Shown here: one piece after another, positions 1-9,176 of the stretch
How the letters are laid out: each line of letters starts with the position of its first letter
Position numbering within the stretch: position 1 is the stretch's first letter
Origin: an uncultured Lachnospiraceae bacterium
Lineage (GTDB): Bacteria > Bacillota > Clostridia > Lachnospirales > Lachnospiraceae
NCBI GenBank assembly: GCA_910576975.1
Contig: CAJTJY010000003.1
Coordinates: forward strand, 70,218-134,217
Length of the DNA stretch: 64,000 nucleotides
Reading direction: 5' to 3'
Program-made: the position numbers and the translations under genes
Notes under the pieces: generated by a model
Databases searched by the model: none
What the model saw: the letters and a program-made list of their open reading frames with translations, nothing else
What the model was told of the DNA's origin: nothing

Positions 1-1448
1 TCATTTGCATTGGTCACTACGGATACAAGCTGAGAGGCAGTCTGATTTGCAATTTTGCTGCCATATTCTACAGCCGTGATGGAGCGTTGAATCAATTCCG
101 TAGTAGATTTGGAAGCTTCTGAGCTCTTTCCTGCGAGTTCCCGTACTTCTTTAGCAACTACGGCGAATCCTTTACCAGCTTCTCCGGCGCGGGATGCTTC
201 CACAGCGGAGTTCAAGGCAAGAATATTGGTCTGCAGGGCAATATCCTCGATGGTCTTGATAATCTTGCTGATCTCGTTGGAACTATCGCTGATTTCCTGC
301 ATCGCTTGGATCATCTCCTGCATCTTCTGGTTGCTTTCGGAGATCTGATCACGCAGCAATTCCACTTTGTGACTTGCTTCCTGGGCATTTTCTGCAGTTT
401 CTCCCACATGGTGAGAAATATTCTGCATGCTTCCGTCCAGTTCCTCTACGGCGCTAGATTGCTGCACAGCTCCTTGGCTGAGCGCCTGAGCCCCGATAGA
501 CATCTGTGAGGATCCGTTTGAAACATAACTGGAACTTTCGGCTATCTGGGACATGGTACCATTGAGTTTTGTAAGGATGTCTTCCAAGGATTTCTTAATG
601 GAAGTAAAATCGCCTACATAATCCTGATTGATCGTGGACGTCAGGTTTCCCTTGGAAATCTCTTCCAGTATAGAAGAAATCTCTCCAATGTAATTGCGTA
701 GCCGCAGGATCGTGTTTTCAAAAGCTTCGGCAAGAACGCCGATCTCGTCATTGGAATGGAAATCCACCGTTAAGTTTTCACCTCTCTCAAGCCCCAAGTC
801 TCCATTTGATATGGTCTGGGCAAGAGTAGTAATCTTCGAAAGAGGCTTGGATACGGCGCTTCTGATAAAAAGCGACATCAGGAAAGCGCTTATAAGGACA
901 AGAGTAACTCCTGCAGCACAAGACAGCTTAATCGTGAGATCGATTTCTTCGGAAGCCGCCTCCATGGATACTCCTGCAAACACAAGACCGTTGATATTGC
1001 CGGCTTCATCCTTGGTAGGCACATAGGAACAAAGGTAATCGGTGTCAAAAAGGTTCAATTCTCCGATATAGGATTTGCCTTGCTCTAGCACGATCTCGGC
1101 AATGTCGTCAGCTAGCGGCGTTCCTATAATGCGCTTGCCATCCTGCTCCACGGTAGTGTAAGCCCTTGTGTTTCCTTCAAAGATCGTAAATTCACAGCGC
1201 ATTTCTTCTTTTAGATCGTCAAGTATCTGGTTTATGGCGTCAGCATCATCTACATCATAATGCTGTAACATATAACTCAGCATGTTGGTGCCGTTGACGC
1301 AGCGGTTCTCCAGCATCCGCATGGTTTGGTGATTGAACATGTAGATACACAAGATTACCATAAGCGTCATGCTGACTAGCATCAATAACATTACCAGATT
1401 GTTTACTTTGCGTCCAAGATGTCGTACTCTTTTGTTTTTTTTGTTCAT
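1..1448 (-). CDS. Methyl-accepting chemotaxis protein (C-terminus cut by window edge)
   Basis: Transmembrane chemoreceptor that passes ligand binding to CheA/CheW. Read on the minus strand from ATG at 1446-1448, behind GGAG, it stays open to position 1, giving about 482 residues without a stop. In order: a short basic N-terminus, a first membrane helix (about 17-38), an extracytoplasmic sensor resembling single-Cache domains (FTIFEGNTRAYTT, then a GLVFAGVSM end), a second membrane helix, HAMP, and the signalling coiled coil with the conserved hairpin tip (QTNILALNSAVEASRAGEAG). Its ligand cannot be told from sequence. It stands alone with no che gene beside it. The family call is firm; the Cache subtype is less certain. 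Confidence 0.93.
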   Translation of the reverse strand, partial: MNKKNKRVRHLGRKVNNLVMLLMLVSMTLMVILCIYMFNHQTMRMLENRCVNGTNMLSYMLQHYDVDDADAINQILDDLKEEMRCEFTIFEGNTRAYTTVEQDGKRIIGTPLADDIAEIVLEQGKSYIGELNLFDTDYLCSYVPTKDEAGNINGLVFAGVSMEAASEEIDLTIKLSCAAGVTLVLISAFLMSLFIRSAVSKPLSKITTLAQTISNGDLGLERGENLTVDFHSNDEIGVLAEAFENTILRLRNYIGEISSILEEISKGNLTSTINQDYVGDFTSIKKSLEDILTKLNGTMSQIAESSSYVSNGSSQMSIGAQALSQGAVQQSSAVEELDGSMQNISHHVGETAENAQEASHKVELLRDQISESNQKMQEMIQAMQEISDSSNEISKIIKTIEDIALQTNILALNSAVEASRAGEAGKGFAVVAKEVRELAGKSSEASKSTTELIQRSITAVEYGSKIANQTASQLVSVVTNAN

Positions 1449-1477
1449 AATGCTCACTCCAGTTTTCGTTAAATTAG

Positions 1478-1506
1478 CTTATCATTTTGCAGCCTAAAAA
1501 ATGATA
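1478..1506. repeat. Short inverted repeat upstream of the chemoreceptor gene
   Basis: The arms TTATCATTTT (1479-1488) and AAAATGATAA (1497-1506) are perfect 10-bp inverted repeats separated by 8 bases. They lie in the 5' region of the minus-strand chemoreceptor gene and about 120 bp from the divergent promoter. This could be an operator or an RNA hairpin; nothing seen here decides which. Confidence 0.45.
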
Positions 1507-1602
1507 AAGTACCATTCATTATATATATTATATAGTATTTGTAGAAATTGCAAGAACAAGTTTAAGAAAAAATACAAAAAATACAGAATTAATAATTTTA
1601 TC

Positions 1603-1631
1603 TGGTCAATTTTTCCGGTAAGCGTTATAAT
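1603..1631 (+). promoter_or_regulatory. Probable sigma-A promoter of the MBL-fold gene
   Basis: TGGTCA (1603-1608), a 17-bp spacer and a perfect TATAAT (1626-1631), ending about 35 bp before the start codon of the hydrolase gene. The -35 box matches consensus at 4 of 6 positions. Confidence 0.55.
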
Positions 1632-1666
1632 GAGATAATTGTTAGTAAGAAAGGAATGCGCATACT

Positions 1667-2287
1667 ATGAAGATTGAGCGATATTGTGTAGGGCAGGTTG
1701 GAACAAATTGTTATTTTGCAATTAATGAAAAGACAAAAGAAACGCTGGTCATTGATCCGGGGGATTCTGCGCAGATGCTGGCAGAAAAAATCCGCGAGCA
1801 AGGATTGATTCCAACGGCAATCCTGCTGACCCACGGTCATTTTGACCATGCCATGGCGGCAGAGGAACTCGCTGAGATTTTTGAACTAAAAATATATGCC
1901 CATGAGGAAGAAAAAGATACATTGCATCAACCAGGAATGAATGTCTCGGCAATGATTGGACGACGGGACAGTTACCGGGCGGATATTTTTGTAAAAGACG
2001 GGGCGCTTTTGCAGCTAGCGGGGATGGAGGTCAAGGTACTGCATACGCCAGGACATACGCCGGGAGGATGCTGCTATTATCTGGAAAAGGAGCAAGCTTT
2101 GTTTAGCGGAGATACGCTGTTTTGCCAGTCTGTAGGCCGGACAGACTTCCCAGGGGGAAGCATGTCAATGATCGTGCGTTCCATTAGAGATAAGCTTCTG
2201 GTTCTGCCAGATGAGGTAAAGGTATATCCAGGTCACATGGATCTTACGACTATTGGCATGGAACGAAGGCAGAATCCGTTTTTGTGA
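1667..2287 (+). CDS. MBL-fold metallo-hydrolase, glyoxalase II-like
   Basis: Predicted cytosolic metallo-beta-lactamase-fold hydrolase of 206 residues, the usual length for short clostridial GloB-like proteins. The metal-binding signature THGHFDH is at about residues 55-61. Further metal ligands are expected in HTPGHTPG, FSGDTLF and the YPGH near the C-terminus, all of which are present. The start ATG follows AAAGGA at a suitable distance. Proteins of this type act on thioesters such as S-lactoylglutathione analogues or on other esters, so the substrate is unknown. It precedes hemZ by 91 bp and may be co-transcribed with it. Confidence 0.88.
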   Translation: MKIERYCVGQVGTNCYFAINEKTKETLVIDPGDSAQMLAEKIREQGLIPTAILLTHGHFDHAMAAEELAEIFELKIYAHEEEKDTLHQPGMNVSAMIGRRDSYRADIFVKDGALLQLAGMEVKVLHTPGHTPGGCCYYLEKEQALFSGDTLFCQSVGRTDFPGGSMSMIVRSIRDKLLVLPDEVKVYPGHMDLTTIGMERRQNPFL

Positions 2288-2378
2288 GTAGGAACAGAGG
2301 AAGAGTGTAAAATTTGTTAATTCTTTCGCGAACTACCTGTTGGTGCTGTAAAGCGCACAGAATGGAGGAAATGATGAC

Positions 2379-3890
2379 ATGATAACTGTATGCTTGAATC
2401 GGGCAAATTTTGAATATGATATCCATTCTCTGGTAAAGGCATTTTTTGCCACGGAAGAAGTAAAGGTTTTTGCAGATCAAGATAAAATCAGCAGAATCGA
2501 GCAGCAATCGCCGCCCCGGTTCCGTCTTGAGATCTGCTATCGGCAAGGAGAAAACGGACAAAAGGACTGCATAGAAGTCGTCTTGCAAGAACCAGAGGAA
2601 AGCGCTGTATACGCCATAAAGCTTAGGGACTCTATAGAGGCGGATTTTTCTTTTCGCATTGAGACGAAGAATCAGTTAAAGAGATGTCTCTATCAGATGC
2701 TTTCCAAATATACAGGGCAGCAATTGCCCTGGGGCGCCCTTACGGGAATCCGGCCAGTAAAAATAGCAATGGCCATGTTGGAAGAAGGAAAGGAAGAGGC
2801 GGCGGTCAGAGCGCATATGGCGAGTTCTTATTTTGCCTCACAGCAGAAAATTGATCTCAGTATTGAGATTGCAAAGCGGGAAAAGGAACTGCTAGGCACA
2901 GTGGACTATCAGGATGGATACAGCCTTTATATCGGCATCCCTTTTTGCCCCAGCATTTGTTCTTACTGCTCTTTTTCCTCTTCGCCGATCGAGAAATGGA
3001 AGGACAAGGTTCAGCAATATCTGGACGCTCTGGAAGAAGAACTTCGTTTTACAGGGAAATTATGCCGCAGGCGCAAATTGAATACCATCTATATCGGAGG
3101 CGGAACGCCGACCACCTTGTCCCCGGAGCAGCTAAAGCGGCTGTTTGCCGCAATTGAGAAACATTTTGACTGTGCGCGGTTATCAGAATATACCGTGGAG
3201 GCAGGAAGGCCAGACAGTATCACCAGGGACAAGCTGAATGTCCTTAAAAGTCATGGAATTTCCCGGATTTCAATCAATCCGCAGACTATGAAGCAGGAGA
3301 CGCTAGACATTATCGGACGCCGTCATACCCCTGCCCAGGCAGAAGAAGCTTTTTTTATGGCAAGAGAGCTTGGGTTTGACAACATCAATATGGATTTCAT
3401 CGTGGGTCTGCCGAAAGAAAATATTGATGACGTCAGAGCTACGATGGAAGCTGCAAAGAAATTATCCCCTGACAGCCTCACGGTCCATTCCCTTGCCATG
3501 AAGCGGGCGGCAAGGTTTCGGATGGTTCCAGAAGATTACGAGGGCATGGAAATGTCAAATAGCTGGGATATTATTGATCTTACAGCACGTTATGCCAGGG
3601 ATATGGGGCTTGCTCCCTATTATTTATACCGTCAGAAAAATATGGCGGGCAACTTTGAAAACGTGGGATATGCAGCGCCTTTAAAAGCGGGACTTTATAA
3701 TATTTTGATGATGGAGGAGAAACAGCCGATTCTTGCCCTTGGCGCAGGCAGCATCTCAAAGCAAATATATCCTGACGGACATATTGAGCGCTGTGAGAAT
3801 GTCAAAGACGTTGCTCAGTATATCGCAAGGATTGACGAGATGATCGCAAGGAAGAAAGCGTTGTTTGCGCAATGGCGGGAAACTCTGTAA
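2379..3890 (+). CDS. hemZ: Coproporphyrinogen dehydrogenase HemZ, radical SAM
   Basis: Oxygen-independent radical-SAM enzyme of the HemN/HemZ group, 503 residues. The cluster motif CPSICSYC (Cys190, 194, 197) is followed by the glycine-rich IGGGTPTTL segment and the VEAGRPDSI and ISINPQTM motifs typical of this group. The first 180 residues form the HemZ-type N-terminal domain that HemN lacks. The start is chosen because GGAGGAA (2364-2370) lies 8 bases upstream. No other heme genes are in the window, so its role in porphyrin synthesis is inferred from family; HemZ homologues occur widely in Clostridia with incomplete heme pathways. Confidence 0.9.
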   Translation: MITVCLNRANFEYDIHSLVKAFFATEEVKVFADQDKISRIEQQSPPRFRLEICYRQGENGQKDCIEVVLQEPEESAVYAIKLRDSIEADFSFRIETKNQLKRCLYQMLSKYTGQQLPWGALTGIRPVKIAMAMLEEGKEEAAVRAHMASSYFASQQKIDLSIEIAKREKELLGTVDYQDGYSLYIGIPFCPSICSYCSFSSSPIEKWKDKVQQYLDALEEELRFTGKLCRRRKLNTIYIGGGTPTTLSPEQLKRLFAAIEKHFDCARLSEYTVEAGRPDSITRDKLNVLKSHGISRISINPQTMKQETLDIIGRRHTPAQAEEAFFMARELGFDNINMDFIVGLPKENIDDVRATMEAAKKLSPDSLTVHSLAMKRAARFRMVPEDYEGMEMSNSWDIIDLTARYARDMGLAPYYLYRQKNMAGNFENVGYAAPLKAGLYNILMMEEKQPILALGAGSISKQIYPDGHIERCENVKDVAQYIARIDEMIARKKALFAQWRETL

Positions 3891-3942
3891 GCGTCACAAG
3901 AGAGAATTTTATTGACAATAAATGCAGGATGGAGGAAATGAT

Positions 3943-5205
3943 ATGGCATTGGCAAAGAAGCCAGTAAATGGCATGAAAGATATTTTACCAGAAGAAATGC
4001 AGATTCGGGATTATGTAATCAATGTAATAAAAGACACTTACCGCAGTTTTGGATTTACCCCCATAGAGACCCCCTGTATGGAAAATATTGGGAATCTCAG
4101 CAGCAAGCAGGGCGGAGAAAATGAGAAATTAATCTTTAAAGTGTTAAAACGTGGAGAAAAACTAAATCTTGAGACAGCGCAGACAGAGAATGACGTGGTG
4201 GATTTTGGAATGCGTTATGATCTGACATTGCCTCTGGCACGGTTTTATTCTAATAATTCCAACAGCTTGCCAGCTCCGTTCAAGGCGCTGCAGATCGGAA
4301 ATGTGTGGCGCGCGGATCGTCCCCAGCGGGGAAGATACCGTCAGTTTATGCAGTGCGATATCGATATTTTGGGAGAGCCAGGCAATCTTGCAGAGATTGA
4401 ATTGATCCTTGCGACTACGACCACGCTTGGCAGACTGGGATTCCGAAATTTTCAAATCCGCATCAACGAACGCAGAATCTTAAAGGCGATGGCAAAATAC
4501 AGCGGCTTTTCGGAGGAGTCCTTTGACACGGTGTTTATCATTCTGGACAAGATGGACAAGATCGGCTTAGAGGGTGCGGCGCAAGAACTGGAAAAGAATG
4601 GCTTTCCAAGAGAAGCGATTGACAAATACCTGGCTCTTTTTAAACGTTTGCAGGGAAAAGAAGACGTGGCGCAGGGAGTCTCCTATCTGGCAGAGGAATT
4701 GGGAAGCTATCTTGATCAGGAAGTGGCTGCAAGCTTAAAAGAGATTGCGGCGAGCGTCAATGCTACCAAGGAAGCAGAGTTCGACTTGGTGTTTGACCCC
4801 ACGCTTGTAAGAGGGATGTCTTATTATACAGGGACAATTTTTGAAATCGCTATGCCTGAATTTGGCGGAAGCTGTGGCGGCGGCGGCCGTTATGATGGGA
4901 TGATCGGCAAATTTACTGGAAAAGACGTGCCAGCCTGCGGGTTTTCGATAGGCTTTGAGCGCATTATCCTGCTGCTTTTGGAGAGTGGATTCCAGGTGCC
5001 AGGACAGTCGCAAAAGGCGGCGTACCTGATTGAGAAGAATTATCCAGAAGACAAGCTTGTAGAAGTGATCGCCTTAGCTCAGGAACAGCGCAAAGAGGGA
5101 AAGCAGGTGCTTGTGACAACGATGAATAAGAACCGCAAGTTCCAGAAAGAAAAGCTGACGGCGGAAGGTTACGCTGAAATAAAAGAATTTTTTAACAGGG
5201 ATTGA
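3943..5205 (+). CDS. hisS: Histidyl-tRNA synthetase
   Basis: Class II aminoacyl-tRNA synthetase that charges tRNA-His, about 420 residues, normal for the bacterial form. Seen are motif 2 (GNVWRADRPQRGRYRQF), the histidine-binding LVRGMSYYTGTIFE and motif 3 (GFSIGFERI), then an anticodon-binding C-terminal domain. An upstream in-frame ATG at 3922 exists, but GGAGGAA (3931-3937) sits just before 3943, so the protein most likely starts MALAKKPVNG. It is followed 19 bp later by aspS, a common Firmicute pair. No T-box leader is visible in the 50-bp gap after hemZ. Confidence 0.97.
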   Translation: MALAKKPVNGMKDILPEEMQIRDYVINVIKDTYRSFGFTPIETPCMENIGNLSSKQGGENEKLIFKVLKRGEKLNLETAQTENDVVDFGMRYDLTLPLARFYSNNSNSLPAPFKALQIGNVWRADRPQRGRYRQFMQCDIDILGEPGNLAEIELILATTTTLGRLGFRNFQIRINERRILKAMAKYSGFSEESFDTVFIILDKMDKIGLEGAAQELEKNGFPREAIDKYLALFKRLQGKEDVAQGVSYLAEELGSYLDQEVAASLKEIAASVNATKEAEFDLVFDPTLVRGMSYYTGTIFEIAMPEFGGSCGGGGRYDGMIGKFTGKDVPACGFSIGFERIILLLLESGFQVPGQSQKAAYLIEKNYPEDKLVEVIALAQEQRKEGKQVLVTTMNKNRKFQKEKLTAEGYAEIKEFFNRD

Positions 5206-5224
5206 AAGAAGGAGGAAGTGAAAC

Positions 5225-7024
5225 ATGGCAGAATCAATGAAAGGGCTTTGCAGGACCCACAGATGTACGGAAGTTTCGCATGACAACATCGGGCAAACGG
5301 TTACAGTCATGGGATGGGTGCAGAAGAGGAGGAATCTTGGGAGCCTGATTTTTATCGATTTGAGAGACCGTTCTGGCTTGCTTCAGATCGTATTTGACGA
5401 GCCGAAAGTGGGAAGCAGGGGATTTGCCAAGGCAGGCACTTTGCGAAGTGAATTCGTGGTAGCCGTTACCGGAACCGTGGAACGAAGAGCGGCGGCTGTC
5501 AATGAGCATTTAAAGACAGGGGATATCGAGGTGATTGCGACGGATCTTCGGATTTTATCGGAATCTGAAACGCCCCCGTTCCCGATTGAGGAAAATTCTC
5601 AGACAAAGGACGAGCTGCGTCTTCGCTATCGCTATCTGGATTTGCGCAGGCCAGATCTCCAAAGGAATCTCATGATGAAGAGCAAAGTTGCAATGTTGTT
5701 GCGCAATTTTATGGCGCAGGAGGGATTTTTGGAGATTGAGACGCCGATTTTGACAAAATCCACGCCGGAGGGGGCGAGAGACTACTTGGTGCCCAGCCGG
5801 GTGCATCCGGGCAGCTTTTATGCGCTGCCGCAGTCGCCGCAGTTATTTAAGCAGCTCTTGATGTGCTCTGGCTATGACCGTTATTTTCAGATTGCCCGCT
5901 GCTTCCGTGACGAGGATCTCCGCGCGGACCGTCAGCCGGAATTTACCCAGGCAGATATGGAATTGTCTTTTGTAGACGTGGATGACGTGATTGATGTCAA
6001 TGAGCGCTTGTTGCAATATGTGTTCCGGGAGGCTGTCGGCGTGGAAGTAAAGCTTCCGATTCCTAGGATCACCTGGCAGGAGGCTATGGATCGTTTTGGT
6101 TCTGACAAGCCAGACACTCGTTTTGGAATGGAACTGGTGAATGTGTCAGAGGTTGTTGCAGGCTGTGGGTTTGCAGTTTTTACCGGGGCGTTGGAACAGG
6201 GTGGCTCCGTACGAGGAATTAATGTAAAAGGACAGGGCGCAATGCCAAGGAAGAAGATTGACAAGCTGGTGGAATTTGCCAAGGGCTATGGCGCCAAAGG
6301 GCTTGCCTATCTGGCAGTCAATGAAGACGGCACGTATAAATCCTCCTTTGCAAAATTTATGACAGAAGAAGAGTTGCAGTCGTTGGCAGGACAGATGCAG
6401 GCAGAGCCTGGAGATTTGCTGTTGTTTGCGGCAGATAAGAATAAGGTGGTCTGGGACGTATTGGGCGCCCTGCGCTTGGAATTGGCAAGACAACTGGAAT
6501 TGATTGAGAAAGATCAATATCATTTTCTCTGGGTGACAGACTTTCCGCTATTGGAATGGTCAGAAGAGGAAAATCGTTTTATGGCGATGCATCATCCGTT
6601 TACCATGCCTGTGGAAGAGGACTGGGATAAGATTGATTCTGATCCAGGCTCGGTGCGTGCAAAGGCGTATGATATTGTTCTTAACGGGACGGAATTAGGC
6701 GGGGGATCGGTGCGTATCCATCAGAATGATATTCAGGAAAAAATGCTGCAAGTGCTGGGCTTTACCAAAGAAAGCGCCTATGAGCAGTTTGGCTTCTTGC
6801 TGAATGCGTTTCAATACGGGGTTCCGCCTCATGCCGGGCTTGCCTACGGCCTCGACAGGATGATCATGCTGATGATGCAATGCGAGTCGATCCGTGACGT
6901 GATTGCATTTCCAAAGGTCAAAGACGCTTCCTGCCTGATGACGGATGCGCCAAATGTCGTAGATCAGAAGCAGTTACAGGAACTGGCTTTGACGATTGCA
7001 GCGTCCGAGGAAGAAACAGAGTAG
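5225..7024 (+). CDS. aspS: Aspartyl-tRNA synthetase
   Basis: Class II synthetase of 599 residues, the length of bacterial-type AspRS. An N-terminal OB-fold anticodon-binding domain (about 1-110) is followed by motif 2 (FRDEDLRADRQPEF), the bacteria-specific GAD insertion (about 290-410) and motif 3 (GLAYGLDRM). A GGAGG site precedes the ATG. It lies in one run with hisS upstream and a HAD phosphatase 6-21 bp downstream. No glutamine amidotransferase genes are nearby, so whether it is discriminating cannot be told from context. Confidence 0.97.
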   Translation: MAESMKGLCRTHRCTEVSHDNIGQTVTVMGWVQKRRNLGSLIFIDLRDRSGLLQIVFDEPKVGSRGFAKAGTLRSEFVVAVTGTVERRAAAVNEHLKTGDIEVIATDLRILSESETPPFPIEENSQTKDELRLRYRYLDLRRPDLQRNLMMKSKVAMLLRNFMAQEGFLEIETPILTKSTPEGARDYLVPSRVHPGSFYALPQSPQLFKQLLMCSGYDRYFQIARCFRDEDLRADRQPEFTQADMELSFVDVDDVIDVNERLLQYVFREAVGVEVKLPIPRITWQEAMDRFGSDKPDTRFGMELVNVSEVVAGCGFAVFTGALEQGGSVRGINVKGQGAMPRKKIDKLVEFAKGYGAKGLAYLAVNEDGTYKSSFAKFMTEEELQSLAGQMQAEPGDLLLFAADKNKVVWDVLGALRLELARQLELIEKDQYHFLWVTDFPLLEWSEEENRFMAMHHPFTMPVEEDWDKIDSDPGSVRAKAYDIVLNGTELGGGSVRIHQNDIQEKMLQVLGFTKESAYEQFGFLLNAFQYGVPPHAGLAYGLDRMIMLMMQCESIRDVIAFPKVKDASCLMTDAPNVVDQKQLQELALTIAASEEETE

Positions 7025-7045
7025 GACAGGATGACAGGAGCGTTT

Positions 7046-7693
7046 ATGAAAAAAGGAATTTTATTTGACTTAGACGGCACATTGTGGGATTCATCCAGGG
7101 AAGTGGCTGCTTCATGGAAAGAAGCGTTAGAAAAGCGTCCCGACATTGACAAAGAGATTTCCATTGAGATGGTGCAGGCAGTCATGGGCAAAAGCATGTA
7201 TGACATTGCAGATATTCTTTTTGGAGAGTATCAGCTTGACGTTCGGCGTCAATTGCTCAGTTACTGTTGTCAGGAGGAGAACGAATATATTCGCCGTCAT
7301 GGCGGCCGGCTGCTGCCCGGCTTGGAGGAAACGCTAAAGCAATTAAAAGAGATGGGATATCATCTGTTTATTGTAAGCAACTGTCAAGTCGGCTATATTG
7401 AGGCATTTTTGGATTTTCATAACTTGGGGAGTTACTTTGATGATTACGAAAGCTTTGGAGGCACCGGCAGGGAAAAAGGCTATAATATCCGTTTGGTGAC
7501 GGAGCGAAATCATTTGCAAAGAGCGGTATATGTAGGAGATACGCAGGGGGATTATCTGTCGGCAAAGGAGGCAGGGCTGCCGTTTATTCATGCTAGGACA
7601 GGGTATGGCACAGTAGAAGCAGAAGTGCCTTTTATCAATAAATTGCCAGAATTGCCTCAAATGGTAGAGCAGTTGTCAGATTGGAGTATTTAA
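7046..7693 (+). CDS. HAD-family hydrolase, phosphoglycolate phosphatase-like
   Basis: Cytosolic haloacid dehalogenase-type phosphatase of 215 residues. The DLDGT motif (Asp nucleophile at residue 8) opens the protein, FIVSNC is motif II, and YVGDTQGDYLSA is motif IV, with a helical cap between motifs I and II. I prefer the ATG at 7046 (MKKGILFDLD) over 7031 because AGGAG ends 5 bases before it and HAD proteins begin close to motif I. It is co-directional with aspS and luxS. The substrate is unknown; small phosphorylated metabolites are usual. Confidence 0.87.
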   Translation: MKKGILFDLDGTLWDSSREVAASWKEALEKRPDIDKEISIEMVQAVMGKSMYDIADILFGEYQLDVRRQLLSYCCQEENEYIRRHGGRLLPGLEETLKQLKEMGYHLFIVSNCQVGYIEAFLDFHNLGSYFDDYESFGGTGREKGYNIRLVTERNHLQRAVYVGDTQGDYLSAKEAGLPFIHARTGYGTVEAEVPFINKLPELPQMVEQLSDWSI

Positions 7694-7711
7694 CGTAAAG
7701 GAGAGAACGAG

Positions 7712-8191
7712 ATGGAGAAAATTACAAGTTTTACAATTGACCATATAAAGCTTGAGCCTGGGGTCTATGTGTCCAGAAAGGATCATGTAGGCGAGGAAGT
7801 GATTACCACCTTTGACTTGCGGATCACTTCGCCCAATGATGAGCCAGTGATGAATACAGCAGAAGTGCATACCATTGAGCATTTGGCGGCAACTTATCTT
7901 AGAAACGAGCCAGAGTACAAAGACAAGACGATTTATTTTGGACCTATGGGGTGCCGCACAGGCTTCTATTTGCTGCTTGCCGGAGATTATGAGTCTCGGG
8001 ACATCGTAAAGCTGGTTACAGAGTTATTCGAGTTTATCCGGGATTTCAAGGGGGAAGTGCCTGGCGCCAGCGCCAAGGACTGCGGCAATTATTTGGATAT
8101 GAATCTCAACATGGCAAATTATCTGGCAAAACGCTATTTGACGCAGGTTCTATATCAGATTGATGAGAAACATTTGATATACCCGGAATAA
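7712..8191 (+). CDS. luxS: S-ribosylhomocysteine lyase LuxS
   Basis: Cleaves S-ribosylhomocysteine to homocysteine and the AI-2 precursor DPD. At 159 residues it is the usual length. The metal-binding HTIEH (His53, His57) and later Cys124 (AKDCGN) form the metal site, and Cys81 in GPMGCRTGF is the catalytic cysteine. AAAGGAG precedes the ATG. The following gene encodes the nucleosidase that makes its substrate, so the two give a complete S-adenosylhomocysteine detoxification route. Confidence 0.97.
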   Translation: MEKITSFTIDHIKLEPGVYVSRKDHVGEEVITTFDLRITSPNDEPVMNTAEVHTIEHLAATYLRNEPEYKDKTIYFGPMGCRTGFYLLLAGDYESRDIVKLVTELFEFIRDFKGEVPGASAKDCGNYLDMNLNMANYLAKRYLTQVLYQIDEKHLIYPE

Positions 8192-8261
8192 AGGATGCGC
8201 AAAACGGCAAATTCTTAAATAAACAATGTTTGTATCGAACACACATAGAACGGAGGAGACG

Positions 8262-8960
8262 ATGAAGAAGATCGGGATTATCGGCGCTATGGAATTGGAA
8301 GTTGAGGCATTAAAGGCAAAAATGACGATTGAAAACACGGTGCAGAAAGCTTCGATGGAATTCTTGGAGGGCACGTTGAATCAGACAGAGGTGGTAATTG
8401 TACGCAGCGGAATTGGAAAAGTCAATGCTGCGCTTTGCACTCAAATACTCTGTGACTTGTTTCAAGTGAGCCATATCATCAATACGGGAGTGGCAGGTTC
8501 GTTGAAGGCTGAAATTAACATCGGGGATATCGTGGCGTCTACAGACGCCCTGCATCATGACGTAGATGCAAGGGTGTTTGGTTATCCTTTGGGCGAGGTT
8601 CCACAAATGGGATGTCTGTCTTTTGCTGCAGATGATCATCTGCTGAATCTTGCGGTGTCTTGCTGTAAAGAAGTAAATCCTGATATTAGCGTCTATCAGG
8701 GAAGAATTGTAAGCGGGGATCAGTTTATCAGCGACAAAAAAGTAAAAGAGAGTCTTATAGAGAACTTTCAAGCATTTTGCGTAGAGATGGAAGGAGCGTC
8801 TATTGCACATGCGGCTTATTTAAACCATATCCCCTTTGTGATCATCCGGGCAATTTCAGACAAGGCGGATGATAGCGCCGAGATGGATTATCCTGCCTTT
8901 GAAAAGGCTGCCGCAGCACATTCTGCTGCATTGGTGGAACATATGCTCCCGTTGATTTGA
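8262..8960 (+). CDS. mtnN: 5'-methylthioadenosine/S-adenosylhomocysteine nucleosidase
   Basis: Hydrolyses MTA and SAH, releasing adenine and feeding S-ribosylhomocysteine to LuxS. The 232-residue product equals the length of E. coli Pfs. Seen are the N-terminal IGIIGAMELEV, the phosphate/ribose-binding NTGVAGSL, the VEMEGASIAHAAY motif and the catalytic Asp in RAISDKAD. The start at 8262 is chosen over the longer frame (8226) because CGGAGGAG lies just before it and the protein begins as the family does. It lies 70 bp after luxS. Confidence 0.95.
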   Translation: MKKIGIIGAMELEVEALKAKMTIENTVQKASMEFLEGTLNQTEVVIVRSGIGKVNAALCTQILCDLFQVSHIINTGVAGSLKAEINIGDIVASTDALHHDVDARVFGYPLGEVPQMGCLSFAADDHLLNLAVSCCKEVNPDISVYQGRIVSGDQFISDKKVKESLIENFQAFCVEMEGASIAHAAYLNHIPFVIIRAISDKADDSAEMDYPAFEKAAAAHSAALVEHMLPLI

Positions 8961-9056
8961 TAGAGGAGCTTGCTGGTAGGAAGTGAAATTGAGCAAGCAT
9001 AGCCGCAGACGACGCATGATTCGACAGCGGCAAGAATGATCAGGTATAAATTGGCA

Positions 9057-9132
9057 AAGGCTGCCGCAGAATACGATTCAAACGGGTATCTCAAAATAGT
9101 CCGTCTAAGATTAATTCTGCTGCAGCCTTTTT
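9057..9132 (+). terminator. Probable Rho-independent terminator after mtnN
   Basis: AAGGCTGCCGCAGAAT (9057-9072) pairs with ATTCTGCTGCAGCCTT (9114-9129) with one mismatch, followed by a T run. The 41-base loop is long, so folding may be more complex. It closes the transcript before the convergent alcohol dehydrogenase gene. Confidence 0.6.
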
Positions 9133-9176
9133 ATGTACTGAAAAGCGTGTTTCTACAAAAATTGAAGAATAAATAT

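Noticed and set aside
3891..3942. T-box leader for hisS-aspS
   Set aside because: The gap is only 52 bp and has no T-box consensus or terminator.
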